NCBI RefSeq assembly: GCF_900090295.1
Contig: NZ_LT607753.1
Coordinates: forward strand, 2,418,001-2,482,000
Length of the DNA: 64,000 nucleotides
From: Micromonospora coxensis
Lineage (GTDB): Bacteria; Actinomycetota; Actinomycetes; Mycobacteriales; Micromonosporaceae
Reading direction: 5' to 3'
Below, in pieces: positions 41,447 to 49,946 of this stretch (position 1 is the stretch's first letter; every line of letters starts with the position of its first letter). The notes beneath the pieces were generated by a model, which was not told the DNA's origin, searched no databases, and saw only the letters and a program-made list of their open reading frames with translations. The translations under genes and the position numbers were made by a program.

Positions 41447-42285
41447 CAGCGGTCCAGCATGGCCAGGTAGTGCCGGGAGGCGGTGTAGGCACGGCTGATC
41501 CGCCGGCCCACCGCCGCCATGTCCCGGTACGCCCACGGGCTGTCGTCGCGGGGTTCCAACCCGCCGGTCGGCAGCACGTGCACCTCCACCCCGTCCGGCA
41601 GCGCCGCCATCTCCCGGGCGAACCGGTGCCGCCGGGCGATCTCGAACGCGACCTGGGCGATCTCCCAGGGCCGCCGGGGCGGGGTCAGCTCCCGCTCGAT
41701 CCGGCCGACCTGGAGTACGAAGATCCGCTCCGCGCCGACCGCGACCGCCTCGCCGATCGGGATGGAGTTGACGATCCCGCCGTCGACGTAGTGCTGCCCG
41801 TCGATCTGGGCGGGCGGCAGCAGCCCCGGCACCGAGGCGGAGGCGAGCACGGCCGGCACCAACGGTCCCTCGTGGAACCAGTGCTCGGCGGCCCGCTCGA
41901 TGTTGGCGGCACAGCAGCGGAACGGCACCTTCAGGTCGGCGAAGGTGGTCTCCGGGCCCAACTCCCCCTCCAGCAGCTTGCGCAGTGGCCGGGGCGAGTG
42001 CAGGTGGGTACGGGCGGCGAAACGGCGCAGCTGACGGGCGACCGAGTCGCCGTACACCTCGCTCGCCTCGGGCGAGGCCCAGAGCCGGACCAGCCGGTCG
42101 GTCACCGCCTCGGTCGGGTCGGCGGCGACCAGCGCGCCGTTCACCGCGCCGATCGAGGTGCCGAGCACGACGTCGGGGCGGATGCGGGCGCGGAACAGGG
42201 CCCGGAGCATGCCCACCTCGACCGCGCCGAGCACTCCCCCGCCACCGAGCACGAACGCCACCGGACCGCCACCCATGACGCCCAT
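41446..42285 (-). CDS. Patatin-like phospholipase
   Basis: A 279-residue lipid acyl hydrolase. VLGGGGVLGAVEVG is the oxyanion loop, LGTSIGAVNGAL the G-x-S-x-G nucleophile elbow, and VDGGIVNSIPI the D-G-G/A of the Ser-Asp dyad. The start is ATG 42285 or ATG 42276; AGGATGG fits the second. It is divergent from the Ser/Thr kinase gene and coupled to the downstream acyltransferase. It probably cleaves acyl chains from membrane phospholipids; RssA-type relatives are cytoplasmic. Confidence 0.9.
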   Translation of the reverse strand: MGVMGGGPVAFVLGGGGVLGAVEVGMLRALFRARIRPDVVLGTSIGAVNGALVAADPTEAVTDRLVRLWASPEASEVYGDSVARQLRRFAARTHLHSPRPLRKLLEGELGPETTFADLKVPFRCCAANIERAAEHWFHEGPLVPAVLASASVPGLLPPAQIDGQHYVDGGIVNSIPIGEAVAVGAERIFVLQVGRIERELTPPRRPWEIAQVAFEIARRHRFAREMAALPDGVEVHVLPTGGLEPRDDSPWAYRDMAAVGRRISRAYTASRHYLAMLDR

Positions 42286-42446
42286 CCTGGCACGCGCGCG
42301 CCGCTCACCCCGCCGGAGACGCTGGTCGTCGCGCCGGGCACACCACTCGGCGCGGAGGGTCACCGGAAAAGGGGACGCCCGTTGACACGGCGGACACCTT
42401 CCCGCAACCTGATACCGCCCCCACCCCGAGGCAGGTGCGATCACTG

Positions 42447-43970
42447 ATGGCAGCGCTGCAACCCGGCCGGTTGCTGGCCCGCCGATACCGACTCATCGAC
42501 CAGATCGGGGCCGGTGGGATGTCGGTCATCTGGCGCGCCCGCGACGAGGTCCTCGACCGGGTCGTCGCGGTCAAGGTCCTGGCCCCCTCACTGGCCGCCG
42601 ACGCCCGCTTCCGCGACATGGTGCGCGAGGAGGCCCGCTCGGCCGCCCAGCTCGTGCACCCGCACGTGACCGCCGTGCACGACTACGGCGAGACGCTGGC
42701 CCCGGACGGCGAGATCACCTCCTTCGTGGTGATGGAGCTGCTCAGCGGGGAGGAGTTGGAGAACCGGCTCAGCGAGGGGCCGCTGCCCTGGCCGGAGGCG
42801 GTCGAGGTGGGCGCGCAGGTGGCCGAGGCGCTGGCCGCCGCGCACCGGCTCGGCATCGTGCACCGGGACATCACCCCCGCCAACGTGATGATGACCCGCA
42901 CCGGCGCCAAGGTCCTGGACTTCGGCATCGCCACCCAGGTCGGCGCCCCCGACGAGGACGAGGACGGCGGCACCTTCGGCACCCCGGCGTACGTCGCGCC
43001 GGAGCGGCTGGACGGGGCGCCCGCCCAGCCCGCCACCGACGTCTACTCGCTGGGCGTGCTGCTCTACGAGACGCTCACCGGGCGGGTGCCGTTCCCGGCG
43101 GACACCTGGGAGGACCTGGGCGAGGCGTTGCAGTCCGACGAGACGCCCTCGCTGGACGGCGTGCCGGGCCTGCCACCGGCGGTGGCGCGTACCTGTCTGC
43201 GCTGCCTGGCCCGGGACCCTCGGGACCGGCCCACCGCGCACCAGGTGGCCGCGGCGCTGCGCGACCAGATGCTGCCCGGCGACCCGCAGGCGGCCACCAT
43301 GCTCTCGCCGACGGTGACCCTGCCGGCGCTACCGGTGGCGCACGGCACCGGCGACGACCCGGGGGCCGACGGCGCGAGCGCAGCGGCCCCGCACGGGGAC
43401 CATTCGAAGACCACTCCGGGACACCGCCGGCGGGCCGCCCGGCCGGGCTCCCGCCGCCCGCTCGTGCTGGTCGGCGGGCTGGCGCTGGTCGTCACGACCG
43501 CGGCGCTGATCGCCCCCACCCTGACCCCCCGCTCGCCGGCGCCGCCGTCGAACGCCCTGCCGACCACCGCGCCGGTCACCGACCCGCCGGCCACCCCGGA
43601 CGACCAGATCACCGTGCCTCCGGCGGCGCCGACCGCCACCGCGACCAGCACGTCCCCGCCGTCCCGGCCGCAGCCCGCACCGGACGGCGGGCAGGGCGCG
43701 GGCGGGCTCACCGAGGCCGCCGAGCGATTGCGCACCCTGATCGACGACGGGGTGCGCAGCGGCGACATCCGGTCGGACGTCGGCATCGACCTGCGCAACG
43801 TGCTGGCCAACCTGACCCGGGAGGCGGCCGACGGGCGCGCCGACCTCGCCGAACCGGTGGCCCGGCTGCGGGAGAAGGTCACCCGGCGGGTGCAGGAGGG
43901 GGCCATCACCCCGGAGTTCGCCCGGCACCTCGACACGGCGATCCTGGGCCTCGGCAGCAGCCAGGTCTGA
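42447..43970 (+). CDS. Membrane-bound Ser/Thr protein kinase with C-terminal extracellular helical domain
   Basis: A 507-residue protein. The Hanks-type kinase domain spans about residues 14-270: GAGGMSVIWRARD (glycine loop), AVKVL (ATP Lys), HRDITPANVM (catalytic loop), KVLDFGIA (DFG) and GTPAYVAPERL (APE). A Pro-rich juxtamembrane segment leads to one helix (LVLVGGLALVVTTAALIAP), then a Pro/Thr linker and a C-terminal helical domain of about 80 residues (LTEAAERLRTLIDDGVRSGD) that is not a PASTA repeat. ATG 42447 is preferred to GTG 42435. TTGACA at 42382 may be the -35. Confidence 0.9.
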   Translation: MAALQPGRLLARRYRLIDQIGAGGMSVIWRARDEVLDRVVAVKVLAPSLAADARFRDMVREEARSAAQLVHPHVTAVHDYGETLAPDGEITSFVVMELLSGEELENRLSEGPLPWPEAVEVGAQVAEALAAAHRLGIVHRDITPANVMMTRTGAKVLDFGIATQVGAPDEDEDGGTFGTPAYVAPERLDGAPAQPATDVYSLGVLLYETLTGRVPFPADTWEDLGEALQSDETPSLDGVPGLPPAVARTCLRCLARDPRDRPTAHQVAAALRDQMLPGDPQAATMLSPTVTLPALPVAHGTGDDPGADGASAAAPHGDHSKTTPGHRRRAARPGSRRPLVLVGGLALVVTTAALIAPTLTPRSPAPPSNALPTTAPVTDPPATPDDQITVPPAAPTATATSTSPPSRPQPAPDGGQGAGGLTEAAERLRTLIDDGVRSGDIRSDVGIDLRNVLANLTREAADGRADLAEPVARLREKVTRRVQEGAITPEFARHLDTAILGLGSSQV

Positions 43971-43977
43971 GCCCGGG

Positions 43978-45087
43978 TCAGCGGGCGGCGATCGGCGCCG
44001 GCGCCCGGGCCGCCGTCACGCCCAGGGCGAAGCGCCGGTAGACGTCCTCGTAGCCGGCGGCCATCCGCTCGGTCGAGAAGTTGCGCGCCGCGTGCGCGAC
44101 GCAGGCCGCCGGGTCGAGCCGGTCCACCTCGCGCAGCGCCGCCGGCAGTTCCTCCGCGCGGTCGCGCACCAGCCCGGTCACCCCCTCCACCACCAGCTCC
44201 GGTACGGCGCCCCGGCGCAGCGCCACCACCGGGGTGCCGGTGGCCATGGCCTCCACCATCACCATGCCGAACGGCTCCTCCCACTGGATCGGCATGATCA
44301 GGCAGCGGGCGTCGACGAGCATCCGCAGGGTGGCCGCCCGGTCGGCGTTCATCACCACGGTGACGTCGGAGTCCAGCAACGGCTCGACCACCTCGGCGTA
44401 GTAGCGCCGCTCGGCGGGTTCGTTGCACTTGCCGGCCAGGGTCAGCGGCAGCCCGGCCGCCCGGCAGGCGCGGATGGCGAGGTCCGGGCCCTTGTCCGGG
44501 CTGAACCGGGCCAGCCAGAGCACCGGCCCACGGCCGGGGGCGTGCTTGCGCGGCAGGTCGGTGGCGTCCATCGCGTTGTGCACCGTCCCCACCCAGGGCA
44601 GGCTCGGGTTCGCCCGCCGCTGCGCGTGGGAGATGGCCACCAGTCCGACGCCGTGGTCGGTGTCGCTGAGCACCGTGCCGTACTCCCCGACCGGGTTGCC
44701 GTGCACGGTGGCGACCGTCGGCACCGCCCGCCGGCCGGCGACCAGCGGACCGATCGTGGTGTGGTCGTGCACCACGTCGAAGTCCTCGGGAGTCACCAGG
44801 TGGTTCACCCGGGCCAGATGGGCCAGCTCGGGCAGCGACTCGCCGAGCCGGTCGTACTGCAGTTCGGGGACGGTGGAGACGAATTCGGCGGCGGTGCCGT
44901 GCTGCCGTCCCGCGCCGAACAGGGTCACCGCGTGCCCGCGCGCGACCAGGGTGTCCACCAGTCCGTGCACCACCTGCTCCAGCCCGCCGTAGCCGGGGGG
45001 CGGCACCGACAGCCACGGCGGCACCACCATCGCGACCCGCAGCGGCCGGGTGGACGGGTGTGGCGACGGACGGTGGGTCACGGTCAC
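43978..45087 (-). CDS. GT4 family glycosyltransferase
   Basis: A 369-residue GT-B enzyme. The N-terminal domain opens RVAMVVPPWLSVPPPGYGGLE with the GGLE loop, and the C-terminal domain has LARFSPDKGPDLAI (G/K of donor binding) and EEPFGMVMVEAMATGTPVV with the E-x7-E motif of retaining enzymes. Donor and acceptor are unknown. GTG 45087 has GGGGAGG 6 nt upstream. The stop is 7 nt from the convergent kinase stop. Confidence 0.92.
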   Translation of the reverse strand: MTVTHRPSPHPSTRPLRVAMVVPPWLSVPPPGYGGLEQVVHGLVDTLVARGHAVTLFGAGRQHGTAAEFVSTVPELQYDRLGESLPELAHLARVNHLVTPEDFDVVHDHTTIGPLVAGRRAVPTVATVHGNPVGEYGTVLSDTDHGVGLVAISHAQRRANPSLPWVGTVHNAMDATDLPRKHAPGRGPVLWLARFSPDKGPDLAIRACRAAGLPLTLAGKCNEPAERRYYAEVVEPLLDSDVTVVMNADRAATLRMLVDARCLIMPIQWEEPFGMVMVEAMATGTPVVALRRGAVPELVVEGVTGLVRDRAEELPAALREVDRLDPAACVAHAARNFSTERMAAGYEDVYRRFALGVTAARAPAPIAAR

Positions 45088-45169
45088 AGGTCCTCCCCGT
45101 TGGTGCCCGGTGAGCGCGATCGGCGGCGTGTTCCCCCTGCGGACGGGGTCAAACGGTCGTCGGGACGGC

Positions 45170-45841
45170 TCATCCGGTGACGACGAGCCGGTCGTCCACG
45201 GCCCGCACCCCCGGGGCGGACCAGGCGACCCGCTCCGCCTCGTCCCGCTCCCACCAGGAGCGCACCTCGCCGCGCAGCACCACGGTGTCCTCGGCCAGCT
45301 CCACGGTGACCGCCTCGGTGCCGGTGCGGCGGCGCAGGGCCCGGCGCAGGTCCGCGACGGTCTGCTCGGCGCTCGGCGGGGCCGGTGGGACCACCTCGAC
45401 CAGGTTGGTCACCCCGCGTACGCCCCGCAGCCGGCGCAGCTCCTGCTCGGCGGTACGCCGCTGGTAGCCGAACTCGACCTCGCCGCGCAGCATCAGCCAG
45501 CCGTCGGCCACCGTCACGTCGAGGCGCTCGGCGGGCACGAAGCTGTCCCACTCCAGCGCCCGGACGGCGGCGAGGGCCAGGTCGGCGTCGTCCTGGCCGT
45601 CCAGGCCAGGCAGGCGCACCTCGACGTCGTCGGCGACCGCCCGCACGCCCCGTACCCGGTGCGCGCAGCGCAGCGCCGCCCACTTGCGGGCGTAGCTGTC
45701 CACCCGGCCGGTCAGCGTGACCACGCCGTCGGCGACGGCGACCCCGACCTCCTGCGGCTGCGCCTGGGGGTCCCAGGCCAGCTCGTCGAGGACGTCGCGC
45801 TGGATGTGCTGGTCGGTGCGGACGGCCGCTGCCGTGCCCAT
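45170..45841 (-). CDS. Triple BON domain protein
   Basis: A 223-residue protein made of three BON (OsmY/nodulation) domains, each about 65 residues, with the repeated V-x-V-x-D-G-x-V-x-L-x-G-x-V pattern: VGVAVADGVVTLTGRVDS, LDVTVADGWLMLRGEVEF and VTVELAEDTVVLRGEVRS. No signal peptide is seen, so it may bind inner membrane or proteins from the cytoplasm. ATG 45841 has GGAGGGG about 6 nt before it. BON proteins are linked to osmotic or envelope stress; function here is unproven. Confidence 0.9.
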   Translation of the reverse strand: MGTAAAVRTDQHIQRDVLDELAWDPQAQPQEVGVAVADGVVTLTGRVDSYARKWAALRCAHRVRGVRAVADDVEVRLPGLDGQDDADLALAAVRALEWDSFVPAERLDVTVADGWLMLRGEVEFGYQRRTAEQELRRLRGVRGVTNLVEVVPPAPPSAEQTVADLRRALRRRTGTEAVTVELAEDTVVLRGEVRSWWERDEAERVAWSAPGVRAVDDRLVVTG

Positions 45842-45934
45842 GGCGTCCCCCTCCGTACGGTCGGCTCCCGGCCAGGATGCCGGCGGTGCGGGTGAGTCGG
45901 GGTCACCCGCACCGGGTGACCCGGGCACGAAAGA

Positions 45935-45983
45935 GGGCGGCGGGCGGCGGAGCCAACCCCCTTGGCTCCGCCGCCCGCCGCCC
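45935..45983 (-). terminator. 22-bp-stem terminator of the htrA operon
   Basis: A perfect 22-bp stem (45935-45956 with 45962-45983) has a 5-nt loop, 22 nt after the htrA stop. On the minus strand the 3' side is followed by CTCTTTCG. It is among the longest stems in the window and ends the RR-HK-HtrA transcript. Confidence 0.88.
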
Positions 45984-46005
45984 GTGGAGGAGGCAGGTCT
46001 GTTCT

Positions 46006-47559
46006 CTATGACGTCTCGGCGAGCGTGACGGTTGCCGTCGCCTCGGATCCGTTTCGCTGGTACGTCACCTCGACCCGGTCGCCGACCTTGCCGGCCTGCA
46101 CCGCGCCCACCAGGTCGTTGGAGTCGTTGACCACCTTGTCGCCGAACTTCGTGATCACGTCGCCGCGCTGGAGGCCGGCCTTCTCGGCGGCGCTGCCGGG
46201 CACGACCGCCGAGACCAGGGCCCCGCCGTTCTCGGCCGGGGTGACGCTGACCCCGAGGGACGGGTGGCTGACCTTCTCGCCGCGCTGGAGCTTGCCGGCG
46301 ACGTCCTTGGCCTTGTTGCTCGGGATGGCGAAGCCGACGCCGATGTTGCCGCTGCTGCCCTGCCCGGCGGTGGCGATGGCGGTGTTGATGCCGATCACCT
46401 CACCGCGGGTGTTGACCAGCGCGCCACCGGAGTTGCCCGGGTTGATCGGGGCGTCGGTCTGGAGCAGCCCGGAGATCGAACTGGCGCCCTGCCGCGGGTC
46501 CTGCTGCTGGCCGTTGCCGCCGGCCTGGATGGTACGGTCCCGGGCGCTGAGGATGCCGGCGGTGACCGAGCCCTGCAGGCCGAGCGGGCTGCCCAGGGCG
46601 AGCACCTGGTCGCCGACCTGCATGGCGTCGCTGTCGCCGAACTTCGCGGCCTTCAGGTCGCTGACCCCGCTGGCCTTGACCACCGCGAGGTCGGTCTTCG
46701 GGTCGGTGCCGACGATCTTCGCCTGTGCGGTCTTGCCGTTCGCGAAGATCACCCGGACCGCGTCGCCCGAGGCGGAGGCGACCACGTGGTTGTTGGTGAG
46801 CACGAAGCCGTCCGCGCTGAGGATCACGCCGGAGCCCTCACCGTTGTCCGTGGAGATCGAGACGACGCTGTCCTGGACGGCAGCGGCGATCTTCGGCAGG
46901 TCCGCGCTGTTGATCACCGGGGCGGCCGAGTAGGTGCGGGTGGGGCCGCCCGAGCCGCCGTCCAGGGCGAGCGCGAGCGCGCCGCCCGCCACGCCCGAAC
47001 CGAGCATCAGGGCGAAGACCGCGACACCGGCGCCGACGAACTTGGCCACCTTCGCGGGGCGGGGCGGGGCCGCCCACGGCGGCACCGGCTGCCCGCCGTG
47101 CTGCGGCGGGAGCGGACCGCCCGGGTGCCCACCGGACCAGCCGGACGGGGCGTAACCGGGCTGGTAACCGGCCCCCGGGTACGAGCCCGGCTGGTACGAC
47201 GGGCCGGGCCGGTAGCCGCCCTGCGCCCCCGCCGGGTACGGCGCGGCGGACGTCTGCCCGTACGGCGCGGCGGAACCCTGCCCGTACGGCGCGGCCGATG
47301 TCTGCCCGTACGGCGCGGCGGAACCCTGCCCGTACGGCGCGGCCGAGGTCTGCGCGTCGCCCGACGGCGGGTACGGCCCGGACGGCGCGGACGGCGTGCC
47401 CGCCGGCTCCCCCGCGGCGCCGGCGGAGCGGTCGGCCGGGGTGCTCCCGGTCGAGTCCGACTGCCCGGGCTCGACGCGGGACAGCTCGGCGGTGGGGTGC
47501 GACGGCTCGCCGTCGGGGGCGGCCGGCCGCCGCTGCGGGTCGGTCTCGAACTCGTTCAT
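46006..47559 (-). CDS. HtrA/PepD-type trypsin-like serine protease with PDZ domain
   Basis: A 517-residue envelope protease. Residues 1-165 are cytoplasmic low complexity with octapeptide repeats of the type SAAPYGQT, followed by one membrane helix (FVGAGVAVFALMLGSGVAGG) and an extracytoplasmic trypsin fold: VLTNNHVV (His), DPKTDLAVVK (Asp), NPGNSGGALV (Ser). A C-terminal PDZ domain (GVSVTPAENGG, GDVITKFGDKVV) follows. It degrades or refolds misfolded exported proteins. Start ATG 47559 with GGTGGAG upstream. It follows the sensor kinase by 62 nt, the order of mycobacterial mprB-pepD. Confidence 0.93.
   Translation of the reverse strand: MNEFETDPQRRPAAPDGEPSHPTAELSRVEPGQSDSTGSTPADRSAGAAGEPAGTPSAPSGPYPPSGDAQTSAAPYGQGSAAPYGQTSAAPYGQGSAAPYGQTSAAPYPAGAQGGYRPGPSYQPGSYPGAGYQPGYAPSGWSGGHPGGPLPPQHGGQPVPPWAAPPRPAKVAKFVGAGVAVFALMLGSGVAGGALALALDGGSGGPTRTYSAAPVINSADLPKIAAAVQDSVVSISTDNGEGSGVILSADGFVLTNNHVVASASGDAVRVIFANGKTAQAKIVGTDPKTDLAVVKASGVSDLKAAKFGDSDAMQVGDQVLALGSPLGLQGSVTAGILSARDRTIQAGGNGQQQDPRQGASSISGLLQTDAPINPGNSGGALVNTRGEVIGINTAIATAGQGSSGNIGVGFAIPSNKAKDVAGKLQRGEKVSHPSLGVSVTPAENGGALVSAVVPGSAAEKAGLQRGDVITKFGDKVVNDSNDLVGAVQAGKVGDRVEVTYQRNGSEATATVTLAETS
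47236..47345. repeat. 48-bp tandem repeats in the 5' part of htrA
   Basis: A 48-bp unit encoding two octapeptides (SAAPYGQT, SAAPYGQG) is repeated about 2.3 times in the cytoplasmic N-terminal region of the protease. The unit keeps the frame, so length variation between strains is likely. Confidence 0.85.
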
Positions 47560-47610
47560 GGCTCCACCTTCTCCCGTCGCACTGTCACCAGCCTGGAATC
47601 CGCCTGGATG

Positions 47611-47620
47611 TTTTCTGAAA
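47611..47620 (-). promoter_or_regulatory. Candidate response-regulator box before htrA
   Basis: TTYCTGAAA occurs here (TTTCTGAAA, 47612-47620) and at 49919-49927 (TTCCTGAAA), about 55 and 43 nt upstream of the htrA and response-regulator starts respectively, in the same orientation. Shared sites suggest direct control of both by the response regulator. Confidence 0.5.
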
Positions 47621-47621
47621 G

Positions 47622-49178
47622 TCACTCCGCTTCGCTCTGCGCGTCCGGCAGCAGCGGCAGCCTCACCCGGAAGGTCGCCCCGCCGCCCGGTGTCGCGTCC
47701 ACCTCGACCGTGCCGTGGTGCGCGGCGACCAGCGCGGCGACGATGGCCAGCCCCAGCCCGGTGCTGGTGATCCCGCTCGCCCGGCGGGTCCGGGCGGCGT
47801 CGGCGCGGTAGAAGCGCTCGAAGACTCGTTCGGCCTGCTCGGCGGTGAGGCCGGGACCGGAGTCGGCCACCTCCACCACGGCCAGGTTCCCCGATTCGCC
47901 GCGCAGCCGCAGCGTCACCGCGGCATCCGGCGGGGTGTGGGTGAGCGCGTTTGTCATCAGGTTGCCGATCACCTGCCGCAGCCGGGCGTCGTCCCCGTGC
48001 ACCACCAGCGGGCCGGAGCCCGGCTCGATGTCCAGCTCGATCCGGCGGTCCGGGGCGACCACCCGGGCGGCCTGCACGGCGTCCGAGGCGAGCACCGGCA
48101 GCTCCACCGGGGCCAGCGAGAGCGGGCGCTCCCGGTCCAGCCGGGCGAGCAGCAGCAGGTCCTCCACGAGCAGCCCCATCCGGGCCGCCTCGTCCTCGAT
48201 CCGGCGCAACAGGTCGGCGGTCTGCTCCGGCGCGCGGGCGGCGCCCTGCCGGTACAGCTCGGCGAACCCGCGGATCGTGGTCAGCGGGGTACGCAGCTCG
48301 TGCGAGGCGTCCGCGACGAACTGCCGCATCCGCTCCTCCGAGCGTCGGGCCCGCGCCTCGGACACCTGCGCGGCGTGCGCGGCGTCGCGGGCCCCGGCCT
48401 CGGCCGACCGGGCCGCCGCCTCGGACGCCGCCCGGGCGGTGAAGGCCGCCTCGATCTGGGTCAGCATCGCGTTCAACGCGCGGGACAGCCGCCCCAGCTC
48501 GGACGTGGCGCACGGCTGCCCGTCCTCCGGGTCGGGCACCCGCCGGGTCAGATCACCCCCGGCGATCGCGGCGGCGGTGCGCTCGATCTCCACCAGCGGC
48601 TTGAGGCTGGTCCGGACGATGGCCGCGCCGACCGAGGCGAGCAGGACCAGCACCGCGCCGCCGACCAGGAGGTCTATCCAGACCAACCGCTTGACGGCGA
48701 GGTCGACGTCGTTGAGGTGCTGCCCCAGCGCCAGGATCCGGCCGTTGCCGAGATCGGTGTAGAGCATCCGCCACCGGGTCCGGCCGTCCTCGGAGCGGAC
48801 GGTGAAGGGATCGCCGACCTGGTCGGCGAAGCCCTGCACGTCGGTGGGGAACGGGGGCAGCTCCTCCGGCCGCAGCCCCGAGTAGCGGGAGGTGGGCTGC
48901 ACCCCGAGGGTCGGTGACGCCTGCGCGGCGACGTAGTCGGTGGGGATGCCGACCAGGATCTGGCCGCCCCGCGCCTGGTCGAGGGCCCGGGCCACCCCCA
49001 TGCTGTCGCCGCGCAGCTGGTCGTCCACCTGCGCGATCAGGTAGTCGCGCAGGAAGAACGTGGTCAGTGAGCTGATCACGAGCAGCGCGGCGGCGACCAG
49101 CGCCAGCACCGAGGCGACCAGCTTGACCCGCAGCGGGACGCTGCGGAGCCGGCCCTTCGCGTCGTCGAGGACGCTCAC
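47622..49178 (-). CDS. Sensor histidine kinase (MprB-like position)
   Basis: A 518-residue two-helix sensor. The first helix is about residues 17-45 (VKLVASVLALVAAALLVISSL), the extracytoplasmic domain about 46-165, the second helix about 168-190, then HAMP, a helical segment rich in Ala/Arg/Glu, and the dimerization box FVADASHELRTPL with phospho-His H293. The ATP-binding domain ends with the N, G1 (VADSGPGL) and G2 (TGLGLAIV) boxes. GTG 49178 overlaps the regulator stop in GTGA. The signal is unknown; the HtrA gene downstream implies envelope stress. Confidence 0.93.
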   Translation of the reverse strand: MSVLDDAKGRLRSVPLRVKLVASVLALVAAALLVISSLTTFFLRDYLIAQVDDQLRGDSMGVARALDQARGGQILVGIPTDYVAAQASPTLGVQPTSRYSGLRPEELPPFPTDVQGFADQVGDPFTVRSEDGRTRWRMLYTDLGNGRILALGQHLNDVDLAVKRLVWIDLLVGGAVLVLLASVGAAIVRTSLKPLVEIERTAAAIAGGDLTRRVPDPEDGQPCATSELGRLSRALNAMLTQIEAAFTARAASEAAARSAEAGARDAAHAAQVSEARARRSEERMRQFVADASHELRTPLTTIRGFAELYRQGAARAPEQTADLLRRIEDEAARMGLLVEDLLLLARLDRERPLSLAPVELPVLASDAVQAARVVAPDRRIELDIEPGSGPLVVHGDDARLRQVIGNLMTNALTHTPPDAAVTLRLRGESGNLAVVEVADSGPGLTAEQAERVFERFYRADAARTRRASGITSTGLGLAIVAALVAAHHGTVEVDATPGGGATFRVRLPLLPDAQSEAE

Positions 49179-49876
49179 GCCGCCGGCTTGCGCAGCACGT
49201 AGCCCACGCCGCGCAGGGTGTGGATCAGCCGGGGCTGGGTGTTGTCCACCTTGCGGCGCAGGTAGGAGATGTAGGACTCGACGATGTTGTCGTCACCGCG
49301 GAAGTCGTAGTTCCAGACGTGGTCGAGGATCTGCGCCTTGGACAGCACCCGGTTGGCGTTGAGCATCAGGTAGCGCAGCAGCTTGAACTCGGTCGGGGAG
49401 AGCTGGACCCGCTGGCCGGCCCGGTGCACCTCGTGGGTCTCCTCGTCCAACTCCAGGTCGGCGAAGGTGAGCCGGGAGGGGGCCTGCTCGCCGGTGGCCG
49501 TACGCCGCAGCACCGCCCGGATCCGCGCGGTCAACTCCTCCAGGCTGAACGGCTTGGTGACGTAGTCGTCGCCGCCCAGGGTGAGGCCGCGGATCTTGTC
49601 GTCGGTGGCGTCCCGCGCGGTCAGGAACACCACCGGGGTACGCGTGCCGCCCTCGCGGAGCATCCGGATGACCTCGAAGCCGTCGAGGTCGGGCAGCATC
49701 ACGTCGAGGACCACCAGATCGGGGCGGTGCTCCTTGGCGGTGCTCAGCGCCGCGCTGCCGCTGGTGGCCGTCGCGACGTCGAAGCCGGCGAAGCGGAGGC
49801 TGGCGGAGAGCAGTTCGAGGATGTTGGGATCGTCCTCGACGACGAGCAGTCGCGCCTCGGTCTGGGTAGCGGCCAT
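49175..49876 (-). CDS. OmpR family response regulator (MprA-like)
   Basis: A 233-residue regulator. The receiver domain has EDD (acidic pocket, 14-16), phospho-acceptor D58 in LVVLDVMLP, FLTARD (Thr) and KPFSLEEL (Lys). The C-terminal winged helix has LSPTEFKLLRYLMLNANRVL and YISYLRRKVD. ATG 49876 is chosen; ATG 49885 and 49888 are in frame just upstream. It is first in the operon RR-HK-HtrA, and TTCCTGAAA lies 43 nt upstream. Confidence 0.94.
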   Translation of the reverse strand: MAATQTEARLLVVEDDPNILELLSASLRFAGFDVATATSGSAALSTAKEHRPDLVVLDVMLPDLDGFEVIRMLREGGTRTPVVFLTARDATDDKIRGLTLGGDDYVTKPFSLEELTARIRAVLRRTATGEQAPSRLTFADLELDEETHEVHRAGQRVQLSPTEFKLLRYLMLNANRVLSKAQILDHVWNYDFRGDDNIVESYISYLRRKVDNTQPRLIHTLRGVGYVLRKPAA

Positions 49877-49918
49877 GCCCGCCATCATCCGCGACGTCGC
49901 TGCGGCGGCGCTGGACAC

Positions 49919-49928
49919 TTCCTGAAAA
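49919..49928 (-). promoter_or_regulatory. Candidate response-regulator autoregulation box
   Basis: This is the second copy of TTYCTGAAA (see 47611-47620), here upstream of the response-regulator gene. The core is one of the few AT-containing motifs shared between the two intergenic gaps. Confidence 0.5.
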
Positions 49929-49946
49929 GACCCTGTGAGCTGCGGG

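Noticed and set aside
42382..42416. Classical sigma-70-type promoter for the Ser/Thr kinase (TTGACA with GATACC)
   Set aside because: The spacing between the two elements is about 23 nt, too long; only the -35 is convincing, so it is mentioned but not called.
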